NCBI RefSeq assembly: GCF_000374825.1
Contig: NZ_KB895376.1
Span: forward strand, 127,460-191,459
Length of the DNA: 64,000 nucleotides
Direction: 5' to 3'
Source: Paenibacillus sanguinis 2301083 = DSM 16941
Lineage (GTDB): Bacteria; Bacillota; Bacilli; Paenibacillales; Paenibacillaceae
The notes under the pieces were generated by a model. It saw nothing but the letters and a program-made list of their open reading frames with translations. It had not been told where the DNA came from and ran no database searches. This document shows, piece by piece, positions 34,710 through 42,951 of this stretch (within the stretch, counting starts at the first letter, position 1; each line of letters opens with the position of its first letter). The translations under genes and the position numbers were made by a program.

Positions 34710-34910
34710 TTAGACCACGTCGTAGCCTTGATCCTCAATCGCTGCTTTAATTTGATCAACCGTGACTTTAGCTTCATCAAAGGAAATATCTACTTTCTTG
34801 GCGGCCAGGTCCACCTTGCCGGCAGCTCCGAGACCAGAAATAGCACCTTCTACAGACTTCACACAATGATTGCAGGACATACCTTCCACGTTTAAAGTAA
34901 TATTTTGCAT
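34710..34910 (-). CDS. copZ: Copper chaperone CopZ
   Basis: This 66-residue heavy-metal-associated protein has the Cu(I) site GMSCNHC at about residues 10-16. It hands copper to CopA and to the repressor CsoR. The ATG follows CAGGAGGTTAATCAA. It lies between csoR and copA on the same strand, but separated from both by copies of the 255-bp element. Confidence 0.96.
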   Translation of the reverse strand: MQNITLNVEGMSCNHCVKSVEGAISGLGAAGKVDLAAKKVDISFDEAKVTVDQIKAAIEDQGYDVV

Positions 34911-34952
34911 TTGATTAACCTCCTGATTAATATTATTTTGATGGTTTAGATC

Positions 34953-35210
34953 GGCTCAAAGCCGAAATCAGCGCTTGTTAATTGAACGATAAGGAACTGC
35001 GGGGTTCATAGGGTTCTTCCGCTCGCTGCTCCCTCATAAATTTTTCCTGATTCAATAAATTCTTATAGGGTTGACATCCACTCGCAAAGGCAACCAACCA
35101 CAGGCTAAAAGAGGAAGCCTTCTTTCAGAAAGCTTTAAGTTTCTCCATAATCCCTGCGACACACTGTTACATAGCTGCCTATTGTCAACCACTGTTTTTT
35201 AAATTAAGCC
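34953..35210 (-). repeat. 255-bp non-coding element, copy B (between csoR and copZ)
   Basis: Homologous to copy A in the same orientation, with roughly two thirds of positions matching by eye. It starts seven bases after the csoR stop and ends about 43 bases before the copZ start, so it lies in the copZ leader if transcribed from csoR. It holds several small inverted repeats (CTTTCTGAAAG, CGGCTTTGAGCCG). Confidence 0.75.
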
Positions 35211-35216
35211 TTTCAT

Positions 35217-35639
35217 TCACTTCATTAATTTATTGACGGTGACCAGAAGCTCATCAAGCACCTCTGTCTCCCCGGCTTGAATACGTTCCACGACGCAGCT
35301 TCTCATGTGCCCCTCCAGCAGCAGCTTGCCTACGCTATTAAGTGCTGATTGCACAGCAGCTACCTGATTCAGCACATCATCACAATAAGTATCTCTCTCA
35401 ATCAAGCCTTTAATTCCACGAATCTGCCCTTCTATACGGTTTAACCTGCTGGTCAGGTTGCTTTTCATCTCTTCAGAGTGGTGACTGCGCCTTACGATTT
35501 TGCCATCCTTGCCCAGTTCAGGTTGCGTTTGCCCCGATGAACAATGATTGTGAGCCTGGCCGGTTCTCTGGTCTGATTCATTCACCAACAAAGCGTGCCC
35601 CTGAACAGCTCCGTGTTTCTTCTCTGTCTCTGCCGTCAT
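35217..35639 (-). CDS. csoR: Copper-sensing transcriptional repressor CsoR
   Basis: This 140-residue all-helical CsoR/RcnR-family repressor binds Cu(I) and then leaves DNA. The fingerprint C-H-C is visible: DTYCDDVLNQ, EGHMRSCV. The basic helix LNRIEGQIRGIKG is typical. An unusually long N-terminal extension (about 45 residues), rich in His, Gln and Gly with an HNHCSSG segment, could bind extra metal. The ATG at 35639 follows GGAGAG. A CsoR-type operator lies 56 bases upstream. Confidence 0.94.
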   Translation of the reverse strand: MTAETEKKHGAVQGHALLVNESDQRTGQAHNHCSSGQTQPELGKDGKIVRRSHHSEEMKSNLTSRLNRIEGQIRGIKGLIERDTYCDDVLNQVAAVQSALNSVGKLLLEGHMRSCVVERIQAGETEVLDELLVTVNKLMK

Positions 35640-35694
35640 AGGTTCTCTCCTTTCCAAAAAGCAGCTTGGTGACCTTCGATAGGTCCATTATAAT

Positions 35695-35711
35695 ATACCC
35701 CCATGGGGTAT
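35695..35711 (-). promoter_or_regulatory. CsoR-type operator upstream of csoR
   Basis: ATACCCCCATGGGGTAT is a near-perfect palindrome of the CsoR type. It suggests autoregulation of the csoR-copZ-copA region. Confidence 0.82.
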
Positions 35712-35720
35712 GTAAAGAGC

Positions 35721-35770
35721 AAAAAAAAGACCGCCTCCCCTTTTGAACAACCTCTTTAAGGTGAAGACGG
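35721..35770 (-). terminator. Terminator of the qox operon
   Basis: On the minus strand CCGTCTTC (35763-35770) pairs with GGGAGGCGG (35731-35739) through eight pairs with G-U, and the stem runs into TTTTTTTT. The loop includes GAGGTTGTTCAAAA, the terminal sequence of the long dispersed repeat family. Confidence 0.7.
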
Positions 35771-35783
35771 GCATGACAAGAAA

Positions 35784-36068
35784 TTAGCGATATCCCCAGA
35801 TCATCGTGAACAAGGTGCCGAATATCGTCACCAGGCCCACGAAAAGGGCATAAGCGATATTGGTGAACAGTGCGCCCTTCGTGCCGTTTTCGCCAATATG
35901 CATAAACATAAACAATTGAACCGACATCTGAATGGCCGCACACGCTAGCAGAATGGTCATGCCCATGACAAAGGACATATCCCAAAAGACTACCGCCAGC
36001 GCTACAACGGAAAGGATGAGCGAGAATACATACCCCATTACATGCTTGATCGGGAATAGTTGTTTCAT
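35784..36068 (-). CDS. qoxD: Quinol oxidase subunit IV
   Basis: This 94-residue protein has three membrane segments (CyoD/QoxD family), with the segment IQMSVQLFMFMHIGE typical of subunit IV. It assists assembly of the oxidase. The ATG at 36068 is preceded by AAGGA; a GTG two codons upstream overlapping the qoxC stop is also possible. Confidence 0.93.
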   Translation of the reverse strand: MKQLFPIKHVMGYVFSLILSVVALAVVFWDMSFVMGMTILLACAAIQMSVQLFMFMHIGENGTKGALFTNIAYALFVGLVTIFGTLFTMIWGYR

Positions 36069-36070
36069 AG

Positions 36071-36667
36071 TCACATCAGTCCTTTCAAATAGACAAAGCT
36101 GAAGATGAAGATCCAGACAACATCAAGGAAGTGCCAGTACAGCGAGAAAATAAAGGCTTTGTTCGCCGTTCCGCGGTTGAAGCCCTCGCGAGCGATCTGA
36201 ATAGCCAATCCCCCGCCCCATAGCAGACCCAACGCCACGTGAGCGCCGTGTGTACCTAGCAGGACGAATAAACTGGACAGGAATGCGCTCGTCTGCATCG
36301 TAGCACCTTCACCGACATAGGTTACAAATTCAAAGATTTCTACTCCAAGGAAAGCCAGGCCCAATACCAGCGTGATCAGGAAGAAGACCATAAAGGGCTT
36401 CTTCAATCCCAGACGCATGCTGTGCACCGCCAGGCCACAGGTAAAGCTGCTGGTTAGCAGCAGGAAGGTCTCGGCCAGCACCGGGGCAATCTCGAAGATT
36501 TCCCGTCCGTCCGGGCCACTTCCTGTGCGGTTCCACAGCGTGAAGTAGACCGCGAACAAGGTGGAGAACAATACAATTTCTGCACCCAGAAAGAGCCAGA
36601 AGCCAAGGATGCGGTTACTGTTCTCTTCTGTCTGATATTCGAGCGGTAAACTATGATCTATCTTCAT
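36071..36667 (-). CDS. qoxC: Quinol oxidase subunit III
   Basis: This 198-residue protein has five membrane segments of the haem-copper oxidase subunit III family. Typical: RILGFWLFLGAEIVLFSTLF, GVEIFEF, GTHGAHVALG, and SLYWHFLDVVWIFIF. It overlaps qoxB by four bases. Confidence 0.95.
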   Translation of the reverse strand: MKIDHSLPLEYQTEENSNRILGFWLFLGAEIVLFSTLFAVYFTLWNRTGSGPDGREIFEIAPVLAETFLLLTSSFTCGLAVHSMRLGLKKPFMVFFLITLVLGLAFLGVEIFEFVTYVGEGATMQTSAFLSSLFVLLGTHGAHVALGLLWGGGLAIQIAREGFNRGTANKAFIFSLYWHFLDVVWIFIFSFVYLKGLM

Positions 36668-38640
36668 ACCTGTTCACCCCGCAATTCTGCATCCAACCCG
36701 GCCCGATTAGCCAAGGCCTTCTCTGTCTTGATAATCTCGTTCACCGGGATATGTCTTCCATGATCGCGTTCAAACGAACGCACCGCAAGCATGATAATAA
36801 TGCCTATGCCAGCAACAATAGCCGGTGCCCACCAACTGAATACCATAAAGAATCCGAAGAAGAAGAAGATCGCCCCAAGAATAACGGGTTGACCGCTATT
36901 GTTCGGCATATGAATCTCTTCAAATTTGCCATCAGCGTACAATGACTTCCCGCTCTTCTTGGCTTGCCAGAACGGATCAAGACTATCCACTTTAGGCACA
37001 ACCGCAAAGTTGTACTCCGGCACCGGGCTGTGCGTGCTCCACTCCAAAGTCCGCGCATTCCACGGGTCGCCAGTCTTGTCTCTTTCCGCATAACGGAAGC
37101 TCCAGTAAATATTGTAGACCAGGAGAATAAAACCTATGGCGAGCCCCACCGAGCCGATAGAGGCAACCAGATTAAGCGGACCAAAGCCGGTACTCTCCGA
37201 GTACGTATACATCCGGCGTGTCATCCCCTTCAAGCCGAGGAAGAACAACGGCAGGAACGTCACGTTGAAGCTGATCGCAATCGTCCAGAAAGCCAATTTG
37301 CCTTGACGATCATTAAGCCGGAACCCGAATATTTTAGGGAACCAATAGTAAAGACCGGCAATAACCGCAAACACCGTACCTGGAATAAGCACATAGTGAA
37401 AGTGAGCCACCAGGAACATTGTATTGTGATATTGATAGTCCGCACTGGCCATCGCCAGCATAACTCCGGTCACACCACCGATAGTAAAGATTGGAATAAA
37501 GGCCAGGGAATACATCATCGGTGTCGTAAATTCTATACGTCCCTTATGCAGGGTAAACAACCAGTTGAAGATCTTCACCCCGGTCGGCACCGCAATCGCC
37601 ATCGTGGTGATGGAGAAGACGCCGTTGACCATGGCTCCGTGTCCCATTGTATAGAAGTGATGCGCCCATACAACGAAAGACAGAATGGAGATGACAACCA
37701 TACTCCATACCATGGAGCTATAGCCGTACAGGTTCTTGCGGGAGAAGGTCGATATAATCTCGCTATAGATCCCGAAGGCCGGCAGAATTACAATGTATAC
37801 CTCTGGATGGCCCCATACCCAGAACAGGTTGGCCCAGAGCATATCCATCCCACCGTTAGCCATCGTGAAGAATTGCGTTCCGAACATCCGGTCGAACATC
37901 ATCAATGCAAGCGCGACGGTCAAAACCGGAAACGCAAACAGGATAATGACGTTTGTAATCAATACAGACCAGGTGAACATCGGCATTTTCATCAATGTCA
38001 TGCCTGGCGCCCGCATCTTCAGGATCGTTACCAGGAAGTTAACCCCGGTCATCAAAGTACCGATCCCGGCAATTTGCAGTGCAATAGCATAGTAGTTATT
38101 CCCTACCGTCGGGCTGAATTCAATGCTGGCGAGCGGGAAATAAGCAGTCCACCCGGCATCCGGCGAGCCCCCGATAACGAAAGAGATGTTAAACAGCATG
38201 GCCCCGGCAAAGAACAGCCAGAAGCTCACGGCATTCAGTCGCGGGAAGGCTACATCCCGTGCTCCGATTTGCAGCGGAATGACGACGTTCATAATTCCGA
38301 TAATAAATGGCATAGCCATGAACAGAATCATGACCACCCCGTGGGTAGTAAAAATTTCATTATAGTGTTGTGCATCCAGCAAGCCGTTCTCCGGTCTGGC
38401 GAGCTGCCCCCGCATGAGCAAGCCGTCAACACCGCCGCGGAACAACATCAACAATGCGGCAATAATGTACATGACTCCGATCCGCTTATGGTCGACAGTT
38501 GTCAGCCATTCGCGCCACAGATAGCCCCATTTTTTAAAATAGGTCAGCCCGATGAGAATGGCCAGCGAAGCTACGACGATACTTACCATCGCGCCGTAAA
38601 TCATCGGTTCCCCGGTGACGAAAAATTCGTCCCATTTCAT
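36664..38640 (-). CDS. qoxB: Quinol oxidase subunit I
   Basis: This 658-residue catalytic subunit is of the aa3-type quinol oxidase. It has the haem/CuB ligands in TTHGVVMI, WVWGHPEVYIVILPAFG (His-Tyr crosslink), VWAHHFYTMG, and HFHYVLIPG. The ATG at 38640 follows GAAGGGAG; the frame extends upstream into qoxA without a ribosome site. It reduces oxygen to water with quinol electrons and pumps protons. Confidence 0.96.
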   Translation of the reverse strand: MKWDEFFVTGEPMIYGAMVSIVVASLAILIGLTYFKKWGYLWREWLTTVDHKRIGVMYIIAALLMLFRGGVDGLLMRGQLARPENGLLDAQHYNEIFTTHGVVMILFMAMPFIIGIMNVVIPLQIGARDVAFPRLNAVSFWLFFAGAMLFNISFVIGGSPDAGWTAYFPLASIEFSPTVGNNYYAIALQIAGIGTLMTGVNFLVTILKMRAPGMTLMKMPMFTWSVLITNVIILFAFPVLTVALALMMFDRMFGTQFFTMANGGMDMLWANLFWVWGHPEVYIVILPAFGIYSEIISTFSRKNLYGYSSMVWSMVVISILSFVVWAHHFYTMGHGAMVNGVFSITTMAIAVPTGVKIFNWLFTLHKGRIEFTTPMMYSLAFIPIFTIGGVTGVMLAMASADYQYHNTMFLVAHFHYVLIPGTVFAVIAGLYYWFPKIFGFRLNDRQGKLAFWTIAISFNVTFLPLFFLGLKGMTRRMYTYSESTGFGPLNLVASIGSVGLAIGFILLVYNIYWSFRYAERDKTGDPWNARTLEWSTHSPVPEYNFAVVPKVDSLDPFWQAKKSGKSLYADGKFEEIHMPNNSGQPVILGAIFFFFGFFMVFSWWAPAIVAGIGIIIMLAVRSFERDHGRHIPVNEIIKTEKALANRAGLDAELRGEQV

Positions 38641-38662
38641 GTTAGCTACTCCCTTCTCCTGG

Positions 38663-39616
38663 TTAATTATGCGCTCCGTGATCATGATTTTCGGACATAT
38701 CCATCTCGGAATGGTCCATCTCGGACATATCCATATCTAGTGAATCTGTCTCTTCTGCATCATGATCGCCGCCATGGTTATGTCCCCCATTTTCACCTTC
38801 CGGCGCTGGTCTGAACGTGAGATGCGTAGAGGAATATGTCTTGCGTCCGACATGAGCGGTCTCCAGCAATTCGTCGAATTCCTCTTCCGTCAGCTCAGAT
38901 GCTGTAGCCTTTACCTCCTGCACCCATTCCTCATAAGCCGCAGGTGACAGGGCTAACGCTTCAAATTCCATGTGCGCAAAGCCTTCTCCGGAGAAGTTGG
39001 AGTTCTTGCCCATATAAGAGCCTTCATACTCGGCTACCAGATTAAGCTTGTTCACCATGTCGCTCATCGCGTACTTCTGCCCGCCAAGCTGAGGCACCCA
39101 GAAGCTCGATATTGGACCAAAGGCGTACAGTCGGAACTCTACCGGACGATGTGTTGGGATATTTACGTAGTTAACGGTTTCAATCCCTTCCTCAGGATAA
39201 CTGAAATGCCACTTCCAGTTGGAAGAGGATGCGTAAATAACGAGTGGCTTCTGATCCTCGTATCCCTCCGGTACTTTCTCCACGGCATTGGTACTACGTA
39301 CAGTAACAACTGACAGTACAGCTACGATGATCACTGGAATCGCAATCCAGGTAATCTCCAGCCACTTGCTGCCTTCCACATGCGGCGGTTCATAATCGGG
39401 AGCCGCTTTGGAAGCACGATACTTGGTCAGCATGTAAATGTACAGAATATAAACTACCAGCAAAATCAACGCCATCGTAATGATCGAGAAAATAATGACG
39501 TCAGATTGGGTCTTGGCCACCGGACCTTTCGGGTTCAATACGGCCAAGGAGTTGCAACCGGTCAGGAAGACAAGCAGGGCCGAAAACAGAACCAAAAGCA
39601 ACCCTTTCCTTTTCAT
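38663..39616 (-). CDS. qoxA: Quinol oxidase subunit II with a His/Met-rich C-terminal tail
   Basis: This 317-residue lipoprotein has lipobox FLTGCNS (cysteine near residue 21) and two membrane segments (about 38-62 and 82-105). A periplasmic-side cupredoxin domain follows. It has no further cysteine, so the CuA site of cytochrome c oxidases is absent, and FGPISSFWVPQLGG supports quinol oxidation. The last 45 residues are a His-, Met- and Asp-rich tail (NHGGDHDAEE, then DMDMSEMDHSEMDMS and NHDHGAHN), a likely metal-binding addition. It is the first gene of qoxABCD. Confidence 0.94.
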   Translation of the reverse strand: MKRKGLLLVLFSALLVFLTGCNSLAVLNPKGPVAKTQSDVIIFSIITMALILLVVYILYIYMLTKYRASKAAPDYEPPHVEGSKWLEITWIAIPVIIVAVLSVVTVRSTNAVEKVPEGYEDQKPLVIYASSSNWKWHFSYPEEGIETVNYVNIPTHRPVEFRLYAFGPISSFWVPQLGGQKYAMSDMVNKLNLVAEYEGSYMGKNSNFSGEGFAHMEFEALALSPAAYEEWVQEVKATASELTEEEFDELLETAHVGRKTYSSTHLTFRPAPEGENGGHNHGGDHDAEETDSLDMDMSEMDHSEMDMSENHDHGAHN

Positions 39617-40032
39617 AGGATAACGATACCCCTTTCTTCATTAATGAACTTATAACCCCCGGCAATTCGGGCGGCTTCGCTCATTTAGCTACCCTATATG
39701 TTAGGAAAGGGGTCAACGAATAACAATTCATACAGAATGTAATTTATGTAAATTTTTTCTATTCATTTTTGCTGACTTCATGTGTTTTTTAGCAATTAAA
39801 TCCGATTACCGATCAAATTCGGGCAAATTCAGGCAAATTTCACGATTTTGATATTTGTTCACAATATCATGCTTCGCTTCAATAGTTCGCAAATTTGTCA
39901 TAATAAACAGCTTATATTGTGATTTTGTTCACTTTTGAATGCTTGTTTATAATTATTAAAATTTAAACATATAGAATAAACTTACTGTTCATACAAATAA
40001 CTGGAAACGTTTCGAAAGAGCTTAATAGTAAA
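39617..40032 (-). promoter_or_regulatory. AT-rich control region upstream of qoxA, with a candidate Rex site
   Basis: This 400-base AT-rich stretch holds no gene. TTGTGATTTTGTTCACTT (39917-39934) matches the redox repressor Rex consensus TTGTGAA-N4-TTCACAA at all but three positions. A second, poorer GTTCACAAT lies near 39858. TGGAAACGTTTCGA near 40001 is a palindrome that resembles but does not fit a CcpA site well. Binding is an inference. Confidence 0.4.
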
Positions 40033-40089
40033 ATGGAGGTGATCTTGCCCGGGGAGGAAATTTCGTTCCAAACGGTTACTATAGAATAA
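40033..40089 (+). CDS. Possible micro-ORF with a perfect Shine-Dalgarno sequence
   Basis: GGAGGTGATC (40035-40044), complementary to the complete 16S anti-SD core, is followed at once by TTGCCCGGGGAG..., a 14-codon frame ending in TAA at 40087-40089. An ATG at 40033 is in the same frame (18 codons). The putative peptide MEVILPGEEISFQTVTIE is not recognised. The first palindromic repeat starts right at its end. Confidence 0.3.
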   Translation: MEVILPGEEISFQTVTIE

Positions 40090-40660
40090 AAAAATCGCAG
40101 CCGAGGACAACAACAACCTCGACTACGATCCTGGATGAAGCTAGAGACTGCGAAGCGGAGCTACACGTTTTCGCAGAAAACGGCCTCGGAAGCATGGGTA
40201 CGTGAGCAACGGAAGGCCCGTCTGAATTCAAGATTCGACGCGGAATCCACTTCTCGAACAGCTTCGTCCTGGGAAGACGATTTTTTGAACTTCCTCTTTT
40301 AATATGTGTTCAAAAAATCGGGTTCTCAGGACCAAGAAGGTTGAATGAAGCTAGGGACTGAGTAGCGCAGCGTACGTATTGGGTACGTGAGCAACGGAAG
40401 GCCCGGCTGAATTCAAGATTCGACGCGGAATCCACTTCTCGAACAGCTTCGTTCTGGGAAGACGATTTTTTGAACTTCCTCTTTTAATATGTGTTCAAAA
40501 AATCGGGTTCTCAGGACCAAGAAGGTTGAATGAAGCTAGGGACTGAGTAGCGCAGCGTACGTAGTGGTTACGTGAGCAACGGAAGGCCCGGCTGAATTCA
40601 AGATTCGACGCGGAATCCACTTCTCGAACAGCTTCGTCCTGGGAAGACGATTTTTTGAAC
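40087..40660 (-). repeat. Three tandem copies of a 170-200 bp palindromic repeat
   Basis: Copies lie at about 40087-40290 (diverged left end), 40308-40475 and 40493-40660. The last two are 168 bp with nearly identical sequence and a period of 185 bp. Each is bounded by GTTCAAAAAATCG and CGATTTTTTGAAC, and the two ends are complementary for about 45 bases with mismatches. The core reads GAGCAACGGAAGGCCCGGCT. The third copy ends nine bases from the ddh stop codon. Confidence 0.9.
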
Positions 40661-40669
40661 TTCCTCTCT

Positions 40670-41647
40670 CTACAGCAGTTCCTTGCGCAGTTGCTCGGGG
40701 GACTTGGGCGACAACAGGCCAAACGGGATATCGAACACCGTTTTCGCTCCGGATTGCCCTGATTGAGACAGCTTGTAGACCGCGCGGGCATAAGCTACCA
40801 ATACGCTGGCCGTAAATTCCGGATTGCTGTCCAGCTTCAGGCTGAACTCGACAATTTGGGTGCTGTTCTCCCCGGTTCGTCCACTTCTCAACACATTTCC
40901 GCCATGAGGCATTGTGGAATGGTTTGCTTTCAGTTCTTCTTCACTAATGAAATGAACGGTGGTATCGTAGTCGGCAAAATAGTTTGGCATCGTCTTGATG
41001 GCTTGCTCAATTTCAGCCAAATCTGCCCCTTCTTCCGCGACAACATAACATTCGCGCAAATGCTTGTCTTTTGTTGACAGCTCGGGATTCTCGCCTGAAC
41101 GCACCCGCTCGACAGCGGATTCGACAGGAATGGTATATTGCACCCCGTTCTTGACTCCGGCTACCCGCCGAATGGCATCTGAGTGACCTTGGCTAACCCC
41201 TTTGCCCCAGAAAGTGTACTCCTTACCTTCCGGCAGCACCGACTGAGCCAACAGCCGGTTCAACGAGAACAAGCCGGGGTCCCAGCCTGTCGAAATCACG
41301 CTGACTGTACCCGCTTTCGTTGCCACTTCATTCATCCGCTCAAAATATGCGGGAATGTTGGCATGGGTGTCAAAGCTGTCGACTGTGTTGAACATCGCTG
41401 CCAGTTCAGGCCCCTGCTCCGGCAAATCCGTGGCGGAACCCCCACATAAGATCAAAACATCAATCTCAGTTTTATATTTCTCAATATCGGAAATGTGTAC
41501 GACGCCGCTTGCTGCCGCCACATGGTCAGGGTTTCTCCGCGAAAAAATCGCCTTCAACTCGAAATCCGGGTTCTGTCTCAACGCGAGTTCCACACCACGT
41601 CCCAAATTTCCATACCCTACAATTCCTACTTTAATCGTTGCTGTCAC
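40670..41647 (-). CDS. ddh: meso-Diaminopimelate D-dehydrogenase
   Basis: This 325-residue NADPH enzyme makes meso-diaminopimelate directly from tetrahydrodipicolinate, for lysine and peptidoglycan. Family features: VGIVGYGNLGRGVE (NADP-binding), CGGSATDLPEQGPELA, STGWDPGLFSLNR, WGKGVSQGHSDAIRR, PHGGNVLRSGRTG. The start is a GTG at 41647 with GGAGGAAATGGT upstream. It is monocistronic; a tandem repeat array lies just past the stop. Confidence 0.95.
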   Translation of the reverse strand: MTATIKVGIVGYGNLGRGVELALRQNPDFELKAIFSRRNPDHVAAASGVVHISDIEKYKTEIDVLILCGGSATDLPEQGPELAAMFNTVDSFDTHANIPAYFERMNEVATKAGTVSVISTGWDPGLFSLNRLLAQSVLPEGKEYTFWGKGVSQGHSDAIRRVAGVKNGVQYTIPVESAVERVRSGENPELSTKDKHLRECYVVAEEGADLAEIEQAIKTMPNYFADYDTTVHFISEEELKANHSTMPHGGNVLRSGRTGENSTQIVEFSLKLDSNPEFTASVLVAYARAVYKLSQSGQSGAKTVFDIPFGLLSPKSPEQLRKELL

Positions 41648-41756
41648 ACCATTTCCTCCTCAACATGTCAGGTTTTTTCTATTGTAGCTTACCCTCGGCT
41701 ATTTTTAAATAGCTAACAATGAAGGTATGACATGTTGTGCCAGCAATATAGCAGAA

Positions 41757-42947
41757 TTATGTCGAACTTACCGCACTGCGTTCCGAATCTACGGCCAGCA
41801 GACAGAGTAAAGCAAACAGCATCCCCAAGGAGGCACTGGCGAATAATGCTGAGTAGCCAAAGGTGTCAATTAGCCAGCCCAGCAGCGGTGGTGAGGTAAT
41901 TGCTGCCAAGGAGGAGACGAAATAATAGATTCCCGTCCGTGTCCCGATGCTCTCTTCCCGACCCGTAGCCACGATCCATGGATAAGAATTAATATTTATG
42001 CACGCCCAAAATATACCACCCACTAGCAGCAGCATACGCAGCCATAGCACCGATTCAATAAATACCAAAGTGCCAAAAGTGATACCTAATCCGGTTACCC
42101 CAATGGAGATGATCGTCTTTTTCCCGAACCTCGCCCCCAGCCAGCCGCTGGGCAAGGCGAAGAGCAGGAAGGCCAGAGAGAAGAACGTCAGGGAAAAGGA
42201 AGCTGCCCCATCGCTCATCCCCAACCGCTTAGTACCATAAAGTGTAAACAATGCCTCTACCCCTTGATAGGAGACAAACCAGAAGAAAATAGCTCCAAGG
42301 ATCAACAGGGTGGTCTTGTCCAACTGCTCCCTGATTCTTATGGGAGACTTCAGGGGAGCTGCCGCTTGTCCCCCCGACTTTGCGGCCCGTGTAACAGGCT
42401 CTCTTATGGTCAGTTTGAGTACAACCAGACTAATGAGCATAACTATACCTGCGAACAGAAACGGCACATGCGAGCCAAGCCCGTACAACCGGGAACCGAT
42501 ACCAAAGGCCAGCACCGAGCCGATCCCCCCCATAAAGTTAATGACTCCATTGGCCTTGGTCCGTTGCCGCTCGGGCGTAATGTCCGGCATCAGCGCAACC
42601 GTGGGTGCCCGGAAGATGCTCATCGATAGATTCATGAGCACCATGAACAGAACCAGCGTAACAAGCCCTGTGTGCCAAGGGATTAACGAAGCAAAGACCG
42701 CTCCAAGCGGCATGCCAATCAACAGATAAGGCATTCGGCGTCCAAACCGGGTGGTGGTCATATCGCTGCGGTGTCCAATCCATGGCTGCAATACAATGGC
42801 AAAGTAATTATCAATGGTCATCATGAACCCGATCATAGCAGCGCTCTTCAAATAATCGTCCAGGAATAACGGAACAAACGCATTGTACAGCGCCCAGGTC
42901 AAGCTGATACTGAAGAAGCCAAATCCCAGCAGCCAGGTTCTCTTCAT
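41757..42947 (-). CDS. MFS transporter (SLC45-like)
   Basis: This protein of about 396 residues has 12 membrane segments of the major facilitator superfamily. Typical are the loops DNYFAIVLQPWIGHRSD and TTRFGRRMPYLL, as in SLC45-type or sugar/cation symporters. The ATG at 42947 follows AGAGGGTGA. It lies five bases after the glycerophosphodiesterase gene stop, so the two form an operon, which points to import or export of a glycerol- or sugar-related product. Confidence 0.88.
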   Translation of the reverse strand: MKRTWLLGFGFFSISLTWALYNAFVPLFLDDYLKSAAMIGFMMTIDNYFAIVLQPWIGHRSDMTTTRFGRRMPYLLIGMPLGAVFASLIPWHTGLVTLVLFMVLMNLSMSIFRAPTVALMPDITPERQRTKANGVINFMGGIGSVLAFGIGSRLYGLGSHVPFLFAGIVMLISLVVLKLTIREPVTRAAKSGGQAAAPLKSPIRIREQLDKTTLLILGAIFFWFVSYQGVEALFTLYGTKRLGMSDGAASFSLTFFSLAFLLFALPSGWLGARFGKKTIISIGVTGLGITFGTLVFIESVLWLRMLLLVGGIFWACININSYPWIVATGREESIGTRTGIYYFVSSLAAITSPPLLGWLIDTFGYSALFASASLGMLFALLCLLAVDSERSAVSST

Positions 42948-42951
42948 CCAT

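Noticed and set aside
36964-38814. 616-codon plus-strand open frame opposite qoxB
   Set aside because: Antisense to the catalytic oxidase subunit with conserved haem ligands; the product is rich in His, Arg and Gln without any family match.
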